The position numbers and the translations under genes are program-made. A stretch of DNA of 36,725 nucleotides from an uncultured bacterium. GTDB taxonomy: Bacteria > Bipolaricaulota > Bipolaricaulia > UBA7950 > UBA9294. Under the pieces are notes generated by a model. The model worked only from the letters and a program-made list of their open reading frames with translations, was not told where the DNA came from and did no database searches. The stretch is from contig CAIMCX010000021.1 in NCBI GenBank assembly GCA_903839615.1, positions 1 through 36,725 on the forward strand. The letters run 5' to 3'. Shown piece after piece: positions 8,605-16,771 of this stretch. Within the stretch, counting starts at the first letter, position 1. Each line of letters opens with the position of its first letter.

Positions 8605-9618
8605 TCAGCGCGCGACCGACGGCGCAGTCGCGTCCGCGGCCGGAGGCTCGGGGGCGTCGGTCGCCGGGGCGGGAGGAGCCGGGCGGAACCGCCCAATGGC
8701 TCGATAGCGTGCATAGCGCCGGGCGAGCCGCTCGTCGGTCGGCGCGGCTTCGAGTTCGGCCAGTCGACGAAGGATCTCGCCCTTGAGCGCGGCTTCGGTC
8801 TTGGCCGGATCCTTGTGGGCCCCGCCGAGCGGCTCGGGCACGATCCCGTCGATCAGCCCCAGGGTGAGCAATCGGTCAGCCGTCATCTGCAACGCGGCAG
8901 CCGCCTCCTTCGCCTTGTCCTTGTCTTTCCAGAGAATCGAAGCGGCGCCTTCCGGGGTGATCACCGAGAAGATGGCGTTCTCAAGCATGAGGATACAGTC
9001 GGCGAGACCGATCGCGAGCGCGCCTCCCGATCCTCCCTCACCGATGACGACAGCCACGGTCGGCACGCGGACGCCGGCCATGGCTTGGAGGCTTTCGGCG
9101 ATCGTCGCGCCGATGTTCTGTTCTTCCGCCTCGAGCCCGGGATACGCGCCGGGGGTGTCGATCAGCGAGATGAGGGGAAAGCCGAAGCGGTCGGCCAACT
9201 CAATGGCACGCCGCGCCTTGCGGAAGCCCTGCGGTCGCGGCATTCCGAAGAACCGCTCCTTGTTCTCCTCCGTCGTCCTCCCCTTCTGCTGGGCAAGGAT
9301 GACGACCGGGCGGCCGTCCAGTCGCGCGAGTCCGGTCAGGAGAGCCCGATCGTCTCCCGTCACGCGATCGCCTCGCAGCTCGTAGAACCCTTCGAAGACC
9401 GTCTCGAGGTAGTCGAGCGAGTAGGGTCGCTTCGGGTTTCGCGCCAGTTTCACTCGTTCCCAGTCGCTCAAGTTCGCGTAGAGCTTCTCTCGCAGATGCT
9501 GGAGTTTCTCTTCCAGGCGCGCGATCTCCTTCGAGAGGTCGATCCCTTCCACCGCGTTGAGCTGTCGCAGTTCCCCGATCTTCGCCTCGAGGAGATCCAG
9601 CGTCCGTTCGTCGGTCAT
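8605..9618 (-). CDS. accA: Acetyl-CoA carboxylase carboxyltransferase subunit alpha
   Basis: Alpha half of the carboxyltransferase that passes the carboxyl group from biotin to acetyl-CoA, giving malonyl-CoA for fatty acid synthesis. It has 337 residues: an N-terminal helical segment rich in Glu/Lys/Leu, then the crotonase-like core with 'ARNPKRPYSLDY', 'GRTTEENKERFFGMP', 'LIDTPGAYPG', 'IGEGGSGGALAI' and 'PEGAASILWKD'. The last ~25 residues are a Pro/Ala-rich tail not needed by the family. Its ATG overlaps the accD stop (ATGA on the minus strand, 9618-9615), so the two subunits are translationally coupled for 1:1 production. accB and accC are not in this window. Confidence 0.97.
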   Translation of the reverse strand: MTDERTLDLLEAKIGELRQLNAVEGIDLSKEIARLEEKLQHLREKLYANLSDWERVKLARNPKRPYSLDYLETVFEGFYELRGDRVTGDDRALLTGLARLDGRPVVILAQQKGRTTEENKERFFGMPRPQGFRKARRAIELADRFGFPLISLIDTPGAYPGLEAEEQNIGATIAESLQAMAGVRVPTVAVVIGEGGSGGALAIGLADCILMLENAIFSVITPEGAASILWKDKDKAKEAAAALQMTADRLLTLGLIDGIVPEPLGGAHKDPAKTEAALKGEILRRLAELEAAPTDERLARRYARYRAIGRFRPAPPAPATDAPEPPAADATAPSVAR

Positions 9619-10457
9619 CGTGCCCCCGCGAAAAACCCGAGCGCCAGTGCCAGCTCGTCCCGCAGTTCCTCGCGGCGGACGACGCGGTCAATCTGTCCGC
9701 GCTCCAGAGCAAACGTCTCGGTCTGGAAGTGCTGCGGCAGCTCCTCGGAGATCGTCTGCTGAATCACCCGACGCCCGGCGAACCCGATCAGCGCGCCCTT
9801 TTCGGCAATGAGAATGTCACCGAGCGAGGCAATCGACGCCTGGACGCCTCCCGACGTCGGGTAGGTCATGACCGAGATGAATGGAAGCCCGGCGCTGGCG
9901 AGGCGGCGACGCACTGTGACCGTCTTCGCCATCTGGAGGAGTGAGAACACGCCCTCCTGAATCCGCGCCCCGCCGGACGACGACACGAGGACGAATGCGC
10001 GCCGCTCGGCGACGGCCGTCTCCATTGCTCGGCACACGTGCTCACCCATCACCGAACCCATGGTCCCGCCGATGAACCGAAAGTCCATCGCACCAAGCAC
10101 GACGGGGATTCCATGAATCGCGCCGCGCCCGATGAGGATAGCGTCCAGCAGGTCCGTCTTCTGTTGTGCTTCGCGCAGGCGATCGCTGTAGGGTTGGTTG
10201 TCCACGAAGCCGAGTGGGTCATCGGTGACGATCGGTTCGGTCAGGTTCTCGAACGAGCCGGGGTCGAGCAGCGAGTCGATCCGCTCCTGCGCCGTAAGGA
10301 AGAAGTACTCGCCGCAGTTGGGACAGACGTTGTTGTTCTCGCGAACCCTCCGCTTGAACACGAGCTCGCCGCAGGACTTGCACTTCATCCACAGGCTGTC
10401 GTCCGCCTCGCGATCAACGCGGATGCGCAGGTACTGGCGCTCTTTGAACAGCGACAT
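9615..10457 (-). CDS. accD: Acetyl-CoA carboxylase carboxyltransferase subunit beta
   Basis: Beta half of the carboxyltransferase; pairs with the AccA encoded directly downstream. The 280-residue protein has an N-terminal zinc ribbon, 'CKSCGE' followed by 'CPNCGEYF' (C-x2-C-x15-C-x2-C), then the crotonase-fold core with 'MDFRFIGGTMGSVMGE', 'SSSGGARIQEG' and 'PTSGGVQASIASLGD'. The length is normal (about 280-300). ATG 10457 follows a GAGGGAGT site. The 214-bp gap upstream is shared with a divergent lytic transglycosylase gene. Confidence 0.97.
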   Translation of the reverse strand: MSLFKERQYLRIRVDREADDSLWMKCKSCGELVFKRRVRENNNVCPNCGEYFFLTAQERIDSLLDPGSFENLTEPIVTDDPLGFVDNQPYSDRLREAQQKTDLLDAILIGRGAIHGIPVVLGAMDFRFIGGTMGSVMGEHVCRAMETAVAERRAFVLVSSSGGARIQEGVFSLLQMAKTVTVRRRLASAGLPFISVMTYPTSGGVQASIASLGDILIAEKGALIGFAGRRVIQQTISEELPQHFQTETFALERGQIDRVVRREELRDELALALGFFAGAR

Positions 10458-10516
10458 GTCACTCCCTCGTCTTCGCCGCGCCGTGGCGCGATCTTCCGAG
10501 ACTGCCTCGTGCGCTC

Positions 10517-10546
10517 TTGCGAGTCCCGTGAGTCACTCTCTAGACT
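10517..10546 (+). promoter_or_regulatory. Possible promoter for the lytic transglycosylase gene
   Basis: TTGCGA (10517-10522), 18-nt spacer, TAGACT (10541-10546) on the plus strand, about 125 nt before the ATG at 10672. A second candidate, TATGAT at 10660-10665, has no -35 and would give a leaderless transcript. Confidence 0.35.
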
Positions 10547-10671
10547 AGGATACGTCCCCCCGCGCTGAAACTCGAACGGGGTTCGCCGGCCGCACTCCCC
10601 AGGCGTCCTGTCTCTCACCGCATGGAACGTCATGGAGCCCCGCGCTGGAATCGATCCCGTATGATGGGCCT

Positions 10672-11226
10672 ATGGCGGGCCGACGGGCGAGGGTCGTGCG
10701 ATCAAGTGTCTTCGTCGCCCTCGCGCTCCTTTTCCTCTACGCCAGCGCAGTGGGCTTCCGCGTTCTCTACCCCGCGGAGCGGATCGACCTCGTGCGCGCC
10801 ACGGCCGCGGCCGCCGGCCTCGACCCCGCCCTCGTGTGCTCCGTCGTCCGCGCCGAGAGCCGTTTCCACGCAGACGCCGTATCGTCGCGCGGCGCCGTCG
10901 GCCTGATGCAGCTGATGCCGGACACGGCCGACTGGATCGCCCAGCGCCTCGGATTCGCGACACCCGATCTCTACGATCCCGAGATGAACTTGCGCCTCGG
11001 AACCTGGTATCTGCGCTATCTCATCGACCGATACGGCCGCGTCGATCTTGCGCTCACTGCCTACAACGCCGGCCCGTCGCGCGTCGACCAGTGGGTGACC
11101 GGCGGACAGACGGCCTTCGCCGAGACCGCCGGTTTCGTCCGCCGCGTTCTCCGCGCCGTGCCCGTGTATCGCGTCGTTCTCGGCGCGCCGATTCTCGTCC
11201 AGATTACGCCTTCGCTCCTCTTCTAG
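10672..11226 (+). CDS. Membrane-anchored lytic transglycosylase (SLT/GH23 domain)
   Basis: Cleaves peptidoglycan between MurNAc and GlcNAc, forming 1,6-anhydroMurNAc. The 184-residue protein is little more than an anchor plus the catalytic domain: a hydrophobic segment at residues 11-29 (signal anchor), then a goose-lysozyme-like fold with catalytic E62 in 'VVRAESRF', 'GLMQLMP' at 77-83 and 'AYNAG' at 130-134. It lacks the superhelical or LysM parts of larger Slt/Mlt proteins. No clear Shine-Dalgarno precedes the ATG, which matches the leaderless possibility at 10660-10672. Active in the periplasm. Confidence 0.9.
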   Translation: MAGRRARVVRSSVFVALALLFLYASAVGFRVLYPAERIDLVRATAAAAGLDPALVCSVVRAESRFHADAVSSRGAVGLMQLMPDTADWIAQRLGFATPDLYDPEMNLRLGTWYLRYLIDRYGRVDLALTAYNAGPSRVDQWVTGGQTAFAETAGFVRRVLRAVPVYRVVLGAPILVQITPSLLF

Positions 11227-11228
11227 CG

Positions 11229-11257
11229 TTGCAGGCCGAAGTCCGTTGGGCTAGCAT
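11229..11257 (+). promoter_or_regulatory. Sigma-70-type promoter of acs
   Basis: TTGCAG (11229-11234), 17-nt spacer, TAGCAT (11252-11257). The acs ribosome site (AGGAGG, 11284-11289) follows about 27 nt downstream. Confidence 0.45.
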
Positions 11258-11296
11258 CTCGACCTGTTTTCACACCGCGCTACAGGAGGTTCCAAC

Positions 11297-13255
11297 GTGT
11301 CGGAGGCGAAGAAGTGGGTCAAGAAAGACCCAACGCGTGAGAACGTCTTCTGGCCCACAGACGAACTGAAGAAGCGAGCGTGGGTCTCGGACGAGGCGAT
11401 CTACAAGAAGGCAGCGGCGGATCCCGTCGCATTCTGGTCCCAGTTCGCCGAGGAATTGCACTGGTTCAAGAGATGGGACAAGGCCTACGACCCAACTCCC
11501 TACGCCTACAAGTGGTTTGTCGGTGGGAAGATCAACCTCTCCTACAACAGCCTCGACCGGCACATCCAGGCCGGCCACGGCGACCGGGTCGCCATCATCT
11601 GGGAACCCGAGCCGATTGAGGAGAAGGCCGTCCGCATCACGTACAAAGAGCTCCACGAGCGCGTCTGCAAGTTCTCGAACGGCCTCAAGTCCCTCGGCGT
11701 GAAGAAGGGCGATCGCGTCGGCATCTACATGCCGATGATCCCGGAAGCCGTTATCGCCATGCAAGCCTGCGCCCGCATCGGCGCGCCGCACAGCGTCGTC
11801 TTCTCCGCCTTCAGCCCGGAGTCGCTGCGCGACCGCATGGATGACGCCGGCGCGAAGGTCGTCGTCACGGCCGACGGCTACTATCGCCGCGGCAAGCCGA
11901 TCGACCTCAAGAAGGCCGCCGAGCAGGGCTGCGAGGGAACGAAGGTGGAGAAGATCGTTGTCGTGAAGCGCCTCGACGGCTCGGCGCCGATGAAGGCCGG
12001 CCGCGACGTCTGGTATCACGACCTCGTCGCCAAGGCGTCGGCCGATTGCCCGGCCGAAGAACTCGACGCCGAACATCTGTCGTTCCTGCTCTACACCTCA
12101 GGCACGACAGGCAAGCCGAAGGGCATCATGCACACGACCGGCGGGTACGCCGTGCAGTCCTACGTGACCGCGAAGTGGAACTTCGACATGCACCCCGGCG
12201 ACATCTTCTGGTGCACGGCCGATGTCGGCTGGGTCACCGGCCACACGTACATCAACTACGGACCCTTGATGAACGGCGTCACGTCGTTCATGTACGAGGG
12301 CTCTCCCGACATGCCCGACTACGGCCGCATGTGGGACATGGTCCAGAGGCACAAGATCACCCAGCTCTACACCGCGCCGACCCTCATCCGCATGCTGATC
12401 AAGCAGGGCGACGAGTGGCCGGCGAAGTACGACCTCTCGAGCCTCCGCGTCCTCGGCACGGTCGGCGAGCCGATCAACGTCGACGCGTGGATGTGGTACT
12501 TCGAGAAGATCGGTGGCGAGCGCTGCCCGATCATTGACACATGGTGGCAAACGGAGACCGGCGCGAACATGGTCAACAACCTGCCCGGCATCGGGCCGTT
12601 CATCCCGACCGTCGCTGGTCGCGGATTCCCCGGCGTCTTGGGTGACATCCTCGACTCGGGCGGCCAGTCAATGAAGGTCAACGAGGGCGGCTACCTCGCG
12701 ATCTTCAGCCCGTTCCCGCCGTCCCTCACGCGCGGCATCTACGGCGACATGGAGCGGTTCAGGAACCAGTACTTCTCGGACTACGGCCCGGATCGCTACT
12801 TCACGAGCGACGGCGCCCGCAAGGATGAGATGGGCAACTTCCGCATCACCGGCCGTGTCGACGACGTCATGAACGTCGCCGGCCACCGCCTGGCGACCGC
12901 CGAGGTCGAGAGCGCGCTGGCGCAGAACAGCAACGTCAGCGAAGTCGCTGTTGTTTCCAAGCCGCACGACCTGAAGGGCGAGGTTCCGGTGGCGTTCGTG
13001 CTCCTGCGCAAGGGGGTCGAGCCGTCGGAAGAGATCCGCAAGGACCTCCTGGCAACGGTCAACCGCGTGATCGGTCCTACCGGACGGCCGGAGGAGATCA
13101 TCTTCGCGCACGACGTGCCGAAGACCCGCAGCGGCAAGATCATGCGACGCATCCTGAAGTCCCTCGTTCGCGACGAACCGATCGGCGACCTAACAACGCT
13201 CCTGAACCCGGAGACCGTCGAGGAGCTCAAGAAGGCCGTCGGCTACAAGGGATAG
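11297..13255 (+). CDS. acs: Acetyl-CoA synthetase (AMP-forming)
   Basis: Activates acetate to acetyl-CoA with ATP via acetyl-AMP. At 652 residues it matches the family length. Seen: '[11 protein letters not shown]' at 266-276 (ATP-binding P-loop), '[10 protein letters not shown]' and 'WWQTETG', whose Trp closes the acyl pocket and favours acetate over longer acids, and '[16 protein letters not shown]' at the domain hinge. C-terminal 'TRSGKIMRR' contains K614, the lysine acetylated to switch off Acs in studied bacteria. GTG start with AGGAGG at good spacing. It sits next to an OFA-type carrier and downstream of accDA, so this region handles acetyl units. Confidence 0.97.
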   Translation: MSEAKKWVKKDPTRENVFWPTDELKKRAWVSDEAIYKKAAADPVAFWSQFAEELHWFKRWDKAYDPTPYAYKWFVGGKINLSYNSLDRHIQAGHGDRVAIIWEPEPIEEKAVRITYKELHERVCKFSNGLKSLGVKKGDRVGIYMPMIPEAVIAMQACARIGAPHSVVFSAFSPESLRDRMDDAGAKVVVTADGYYRRGKPIDLKKAAEQGCEGTKVEKIVVVKRLDGSAPMKAGRDVWYHDLVAKASADCPAEELDAEHLSFLLYTSGTTGKPKGIMHTTGGYAVQSYVTAKWNFDMHPGDIFWCTADVGWVTGHTYINYGPLMNGVTSFMYEGSPDMPDYGRMWDMVQRHKITQLYTAPTLIRMLIKQGDEWPAKYDLSSLRVLGTVGEPINVDAWMWYFEKIGGERCPIIDTWWQTETGANMVNNLPGIGPFIPTVAGRGFPGVLGDILDSGGQSMKVNEGGYLAIFSPFPPSLTRGIYGDMERFRNQYFSDYGPDRYFTSDGARKDEMGNFRITGRVDDVMNVAGHRLATAEVESALAQNSNVSEVAVVSKPHDLKGEVPVAFVLLRKGVEPSEEIRKDLLATVNRVIGPTGRPEEIIFAHDVPKTRSGKIMRRILKSLVRDEPIGDLTTLLNPETVEELKKAVGYKG

Positions 13256-13291
13256 GGTACGTGCCAGTGAACGGCACACGGAGAAGCTACG

Positions 13292-13314
13292 GAGGGGCGG
13301 CACGGCCGCCCCTC
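13292..13314 (+). terminator. Hairpin after acs, probable terminator or attenuator
   Basis: A perfect 10-bp stem, GAGGGGCGGC (13292-13301) and GCCGCCCCTC (13305-13314), with a 3-nt loop, 36 nt after the acs stop and 20 nt before the next start. A pyrimidine run (TCTCTT) but no U-tract follows, so termination may be partial or Rho-assisted. Confidence 0.5.
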
Positions 13315-13334
13315 TCTCTTCGGGGGAGGGACCG

Positions 13335-14603
13335 ATGACTGAAGTGGCGAAGGAGAGGCAGCTCGAGACGTCGCGCTGGATGTATGTCGGAGTCGGGTTT
13401 CTGATCAATATCTGCCTTGGCGCGGTCTACGCGTTCAGCGTGTTCCGCGGACCGCTCAAGACGCTGTGGAGCATCACGGACACCCAGGTTGGGTTTCCGT
13501 ACATGATCTTCCTCGGCATGTTCGCCCTCGGCATGGCGCTCGCCGGCCCGCTGGTCGAGAAATGGGGTCCGCGCAAGACGAGCCTTCTTGGCGGGGCGCT
13601 TGTAGGCAGCGGATGGATCCTGTCGGGTCTCTCGCCCAACATCTGGATCCTGACGCTTCTCTACGGTGTGGTCGGGGGAAGCGGAGTCGGCGTGATGTAC
13701 GGCTGCCCGATCGCCGTGTCCGGCAAGTGGTTCCCGGACAGGAAGGGCCTCGCCGTCGGGCTCACCGTCATGGGCTTCGGCCTATCGGCCCTCATCCTCG
13801 CACCGATCGCCGACTCGCTCATCACCTCGATGGGCGTCATCCGAACGTTCAGCGTGCTGGGTGGGGTCTTCCTCGTCCTCCTGCTCGCGCTCGCGCTGCC
13901 TCTCAAGTTCCCGCCGCAGGGCTGGGCACCCAAAGGTTGCGAGCCTGCTGTGAACAAGCCGGGGAAGACACCTGCTTGCGTCTTCGGGGACCTGGACCGG
14001 GGGCAGATGATTAGGCAGCCAGCGTTCTACGCGCTCTGGGGCTGCTACACGATCGGTTGCCTTGCCGGTCTGATGTCGATCGGCATCGCCAAGCCGTTCG
14101 GCCTGGAAGTCGCCGGAGTCTCGAGCACGTTGGCAACGCTCGCGGTATCCATCTTCGCCATCCCGAACGCCGTGGGGCGGCCGCTGTTCGGGTGGCTCAC
14201 CGATCGTTTGACGCCGCGCTATGCCGCGGCCATGTCCTTCGTGCTAATCCTGGTTGCAGCGGCTCTCGTCTACTTCCTTGGCAAGGGCAGCACAGCGATC
14301 TACTTCGTCTCGTTCGTCCTCCTCTACCTCAACCTGGGTGGGTGGCTGGCGATCGCGCCGACGGCCACGGCAACGTTCTTCGGGACAAAGCACTACGCGC
14401 GGAACTACGGCATCGTGTTCACGGCGTACGGAGTCGGAGCGATCCTCGGTACGACGCTCTACGGCGTCATCCGCGACAAGTGGGGCGCTCTCCCTGTCTT
14501 CCTTCCCGTGATGGGACTCGCCGTTCTCGGACTCATCGTCGCGCTGGTGGGCCTCAAGTCGACCCCTCTTCCAGGAGTGTCGGGCGCCGCAGCAAAGGAG
14601 TAG
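13335..14603 (+). CDS. MFS transporter, oxalate/formate antiporter (OFA) type
   Basis: A 422-residue permease with about 12 hydrophobic helices. It opens with 'GVGFLINICLGAVYAFSVF', the OFA-family first helix, and continues 'MIFLGMFALGMALAGPLVEKWGPRK', with the MFS loop motif in the form GPRK. 'PNAVGRPLFGWLTDR' is the equivalent loop in the second half. OFA members exchange small carboxylates such as oxalate and formate. Position directly after acs, with a hairpin between them, suggests a carrier for acetate or another monocarboxylate feeding Acs; this is inference. GGGGGAGGG precedes the ATG. Confidence 0.85.
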   Translation: MTEVAKERQLETSRWMYVGVGFLINICLGAVYAFSVFRGPLKTLWSITDTQVGFPYMIFLGMFALGMALAGPLVEKWGPRKTSLLGGALVGSGWILSGLSPNIWILTLLYGVVGGSGVGVMYGCPIAVSGKWFPDRKGLAVGLTVMGFGLSALILAPIADSLITSMGVIRTFSVLGGVFLVLLLALALPLKFPPQGWAPKGCEPAVNKPGKTPACVFGDLDRGQMIRQPAFYALWGCYTIGCLAGLMSIGIAKPFGLEVAGVSSTLATLAVSIFAIPNAVGRPLFGWLTDRLTPRYAAAMSFVLILVAAALVYFLGKGSTAIYFVSFVLLYLNLGGWLAIAPTATATFFGTKHYARNYGIVFTAYGVGAILGTTLYGVIRDKWGALPVFLPVMGLAVLGLIVALVGLKSTPLPGVSGAAAKE

Positions 14604-14627
14604 GGGATCCACAAGCTTGTCTTCGTC

Positions 14628-14651
14628 GGGGCGGCCTCTCCCGGCCGCCCC
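14628..14651 (+). terminator. Hairpin after the OFA transporter gene
   Basis: A 9-bp perfect stem, GGGGCGGCC (14628-14636) and GGCCGCCCC (14643-14651), loop TCTCCC, 24 nt after the stop. No U-tract. Its core is the same as the hairpin at 13292-13314. Confidence 0.5.
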
Positions 14652-14736
14652 GCTCCTTTCGGGAAGCGCCGGAGCGGGCTCACCTCGTCGGTAGCCGCCT
14701 CCCTCTCGCCACGCTAAGCTTTCGCTCAGGAGGGCC

Positions 14737-15288
14737 ATGGCCAAGAGTCTCAACAACCTCGTGTGGGTCGACCTCGAGACGACAGGACTCGATCCCGACT
14801 CGCGCGTCATCCTCGAAATCGCGTGCCTCGTGACGGACGGAGACCTGAGCGAGCTCGGCGACGGAATCGATCTCGTCGTACACCAGGAAGGCCACGCAAT
14901 CGGTCAGCTTGATCCATGGTGCGTCAAACAGCACGGCGCGAGCGGACTCCTCGAAGCATCTCGTGCTTCCAAGACCTCGCTCGTCGAAGCGGAAGCACTG
15001 ACTCTGGCCTACGTGCGCAAGCACTGCCTGTCAGGAAAGGCGCCGCTCTCCGGCAACAGCGTCTGCTTCGACCGCCGCTTCCTCATCCGCCACATGCCGA
15101 AACTTGAGGCCTACTTCCACTACCGCAACGTGGACGTAAGCTCGATCAAGGAGCTCGTCCGCCGGTGGCGCCCGGGCATGGTCGACAAGGTGACCAAGGC
15201 ATCACGCCACCGGGCGCTCGACGACATTCGAGAGTCCATCGCCGAGCTGCGCGTCTACCGCGATGCGTTCTTCAAGGAGCCCGCGTGA
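14737..15288 (+). CDS. orn: Oligoribonuclease
   Basis: 3'-5' exoribonuclease that degrades 2-5-nt RNA and pGpG, the last step of RNA and c-di-GMP turnover. At 183 residues it is standard length. DEDDh residues are visible: D12 and E14 in 'VDLETTGLD', D112 in 'CFDRRF', and H158 and D163 in 'HRALDD'. Start ATG with AGGAGG at 14729-14734. The stop overlaps the next gene's GTG start (GTGA). The diguanylate cyclase at 24663 makes an Orn activity on pGpG relevant, though they are not linked in an operon. Confidence 0.95.
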   Translation: MAKSLNNLVWVDLETTGLDPDSRVILEIACLVTDGDLSELGDGIDLVVHQEGHAIGQLDPWCVKQHGASGLLEASRASKTSLVEAEALTLAYVRKHCLSGKAPLSGNSVCFDRRFLIRHMPKLEAYFHYRNVDVSSIKELVRRWRPGMVDKVTKASRHRALDDIRESIAELRVYRDAFFKEPA

Positions 15289-16253
15289 GCGAACTCGTCG
15301 GCTGGAAGGACATCGAGGCGGCGCGCGGCCGCATCGCTCTTCTCGCCCACCGAACACCCGTGCACACGTCGCGGCTCCTCGATGCAGCCTGCGGCGCGAG
15401 CGTCTTCCTCAAGTGCGAGAGCTTCCAGCGAGCGGGATCGTTCAAGTTCCGCGGCGCATCGAACGCTGTCGCCGCGCTGTCGCCGGCCGAGTGGACGCGC
15501 GGCGTGGCCGCCGACTCAAGCGGCAACCACGCCCAGGCACTCGCATTCGCCGCGTGCCTGCATCAGATTCCCGCCACGCTGGTCATGCCCGAGAATGCGA
15601 ACCCCGCCAAGGTTGAAGCAACGCGGGGCTACGGTGCCCGCGTCGTCTTCTGCCCGCCGACACACACGGGCCGCCGCGAGGCCGTCAAGCACGCGGTAGA
15701 AGAGAGTGGCGCCGTCTACGTTTCGCCGCACGACAACCCGTTCGTCATCGCCGGGCAGGCAACGGCGGCATGCGAGCTCTTCGAGGATGTTCGAGACCTG
15801 GATATGATCCTCGCGCCCCTCGGCGGCGGCGGTCTTCTCTCCGGCACGCTCCTCGCCGCGCGGCACATGGCTCGAGAAGTGAGGGTCGTCGGCTGCGAAC
15901 CGGCCGGCGCCGATGACGCTGCGCGCTCACTGAGAACGGGCGAACGCGTCACGGACTTCGTGCCGCGCACGATGGCCGACGGCCTGCGGACGCCGCTCGG
16001 CGAGCTGCCGTTTGAGATTCTTCGAGCGCACGGACTCGACGACGTCATTCTCGTCGAGGAGGACGACATCTTGATGGCCATGCGTTTCGTCTGGGAGAGA
16101 ACGAAGCTCGTGATTGAGCCCTCCGCGGCCGTCGCCGTCGCCCCGCTCCTGCTCGGGAAGTTCGATGCCGCAGGGAAGCGCGCCGGCGTGATCCTCTCGG
16201 GGGGCAACGTCGACCTCGGTCCACTCTTCGCAACTCTGAAAGGAGCCAAGTGA
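15285..16253 (+). CDS. PLP-dependent threonine/serine dehydratase-like enzyme
   Basis: Fold-type II PLP enzyme of the threonine dehydratase / serine racemase group, expected to deaminate threonine or serine (or racemise serine). The 322-residue protein has K54 in 'GSFKFRGA' (Schiff-base lysine), 'SSGNHAQ' at 78-84, the phosphate-binding glycine loop 'GGGGLLSG' at 180-187 and a C-terminal 'ILSGGNVDL'. There is no ACT domain, so it resembles catabolic TdcB or serine racemase rather than allosteric IlvA. GTG start overlaps the orn stop, and its own stop overlaps the next start. The exact substrate is not certain. Confidence 0.88.
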   Translation: MSELVGWKDIEAARGRIALLAHRTPVHTSRLLDAACGASVFLKCESFQRAGSFKFRGASNAVAALSPAEWTRGVAADSSGNHAQALAFAACLHQIPATLVMPENANPAKVEATRGYGARVVFCPPTHTGRREAVKHAVEESGAVYVSPHDNPFVIAGQATAACELFEDVRDLDMILAPLGGGGLLSGTLLAARHMAREVRVVGCEPAGADDAARSLRTGERVTDFVPRTMADGLRTPLGELPFEILRAHGLDDVILVEEDDILMAMRFVWERTKLVIEPSAAVAVAPLLLGKFDAAGKRAGVILSGGNVDLGPLFATLKGAK

Positions 16254-16711
16254 CTCAACAGAGACTCGATGCCTTCTGCGGACTCTACTGCGGGGCCTGT
16301 CTGATCTACCAGTGCACCCAGAACGGCGATCTTGCTCAGGCGGCCGCCGCGTTCGGCCGGCCGGAGGAAGGCCTCGCCTGCGATGGTTGCCGCTCGAGCC
16401 GAGTGACGCTTGCCTGCGGCGACTGCTGGTACCGCGACTGCCCGACTGGGAAGGGCTACTCGTCCTGCGCGGACTGCCCGGAAATGCCCTGCGCCGCACT
16501 CCGGGACCTCCGGACGCGGCGTCCACACCTGGCTGAACTCGTGGACAACCTCCAAGCGTTGCGCGCCGATGGCAGCGCCCGCTGGTGCGCCGACCAGGCC
16601 AAGCGCTGGACGTGCCCGTCGTGCGGCAAACCGACCTGGTGGTACGAGACGACGTGCTCGAAGTGCGGAGCAGTCACTCCGACCGGCTTCCCGCCGCCCG
16701 AGCGGCACTAG
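16250..16711 (+). CDS. Cys-rich DUF3795-like protein with C-terminal zinc ribbon
   Basis: A 153-residue protein. It opens 'DAFCGLYCGACLIYQC', the DUF3795-type start, and has further Cys pairs ('CDGCRS', 'CGDCWYRDC', 'CADCPEMPC') before a helical part. The C-terminus adds a separate zinc ribbon, 'CPSCGKPTWWYETTCSKCG', beyond the usual domain. Likely binds several zinc ions or an iron-sulfur centre; the biochemical role of DUF3795 is unknown. GTG start shares GTGA with the dehydratase stop, so the three genes orn-dehydratase-DUF3795 are translationally chained. The gene ends 60 nt before a convergent membrane-protein gene. Confidence 0.8.
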   Translation: MTQQRLDAFCGLYCGACLIYQCTQNGDLAQAAAAFGRPEEGLACDGCRSSRVTLACGDCWYRDCPTGKGYSSCADCPEMPCAALRDLRTRRPHLAELVDNLQALRADGSARWCADQAKRWTCPSCGKPTWWYETTCSKCGAVTPTGFPPPERH

Positions 16712-16771
16712 CCCACTCCGGGCCCAGCTCACTCGCTCTTGCGGCGCCGAGTGCGTCCCGAGGCCCGGCTG

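Noticed and set aside
8164-9762. A 532-codon open frame on the plus strand through the MFS end and opposite accA
   Set aside because: Overlaps confident genes, low-complexity composition, no motif.
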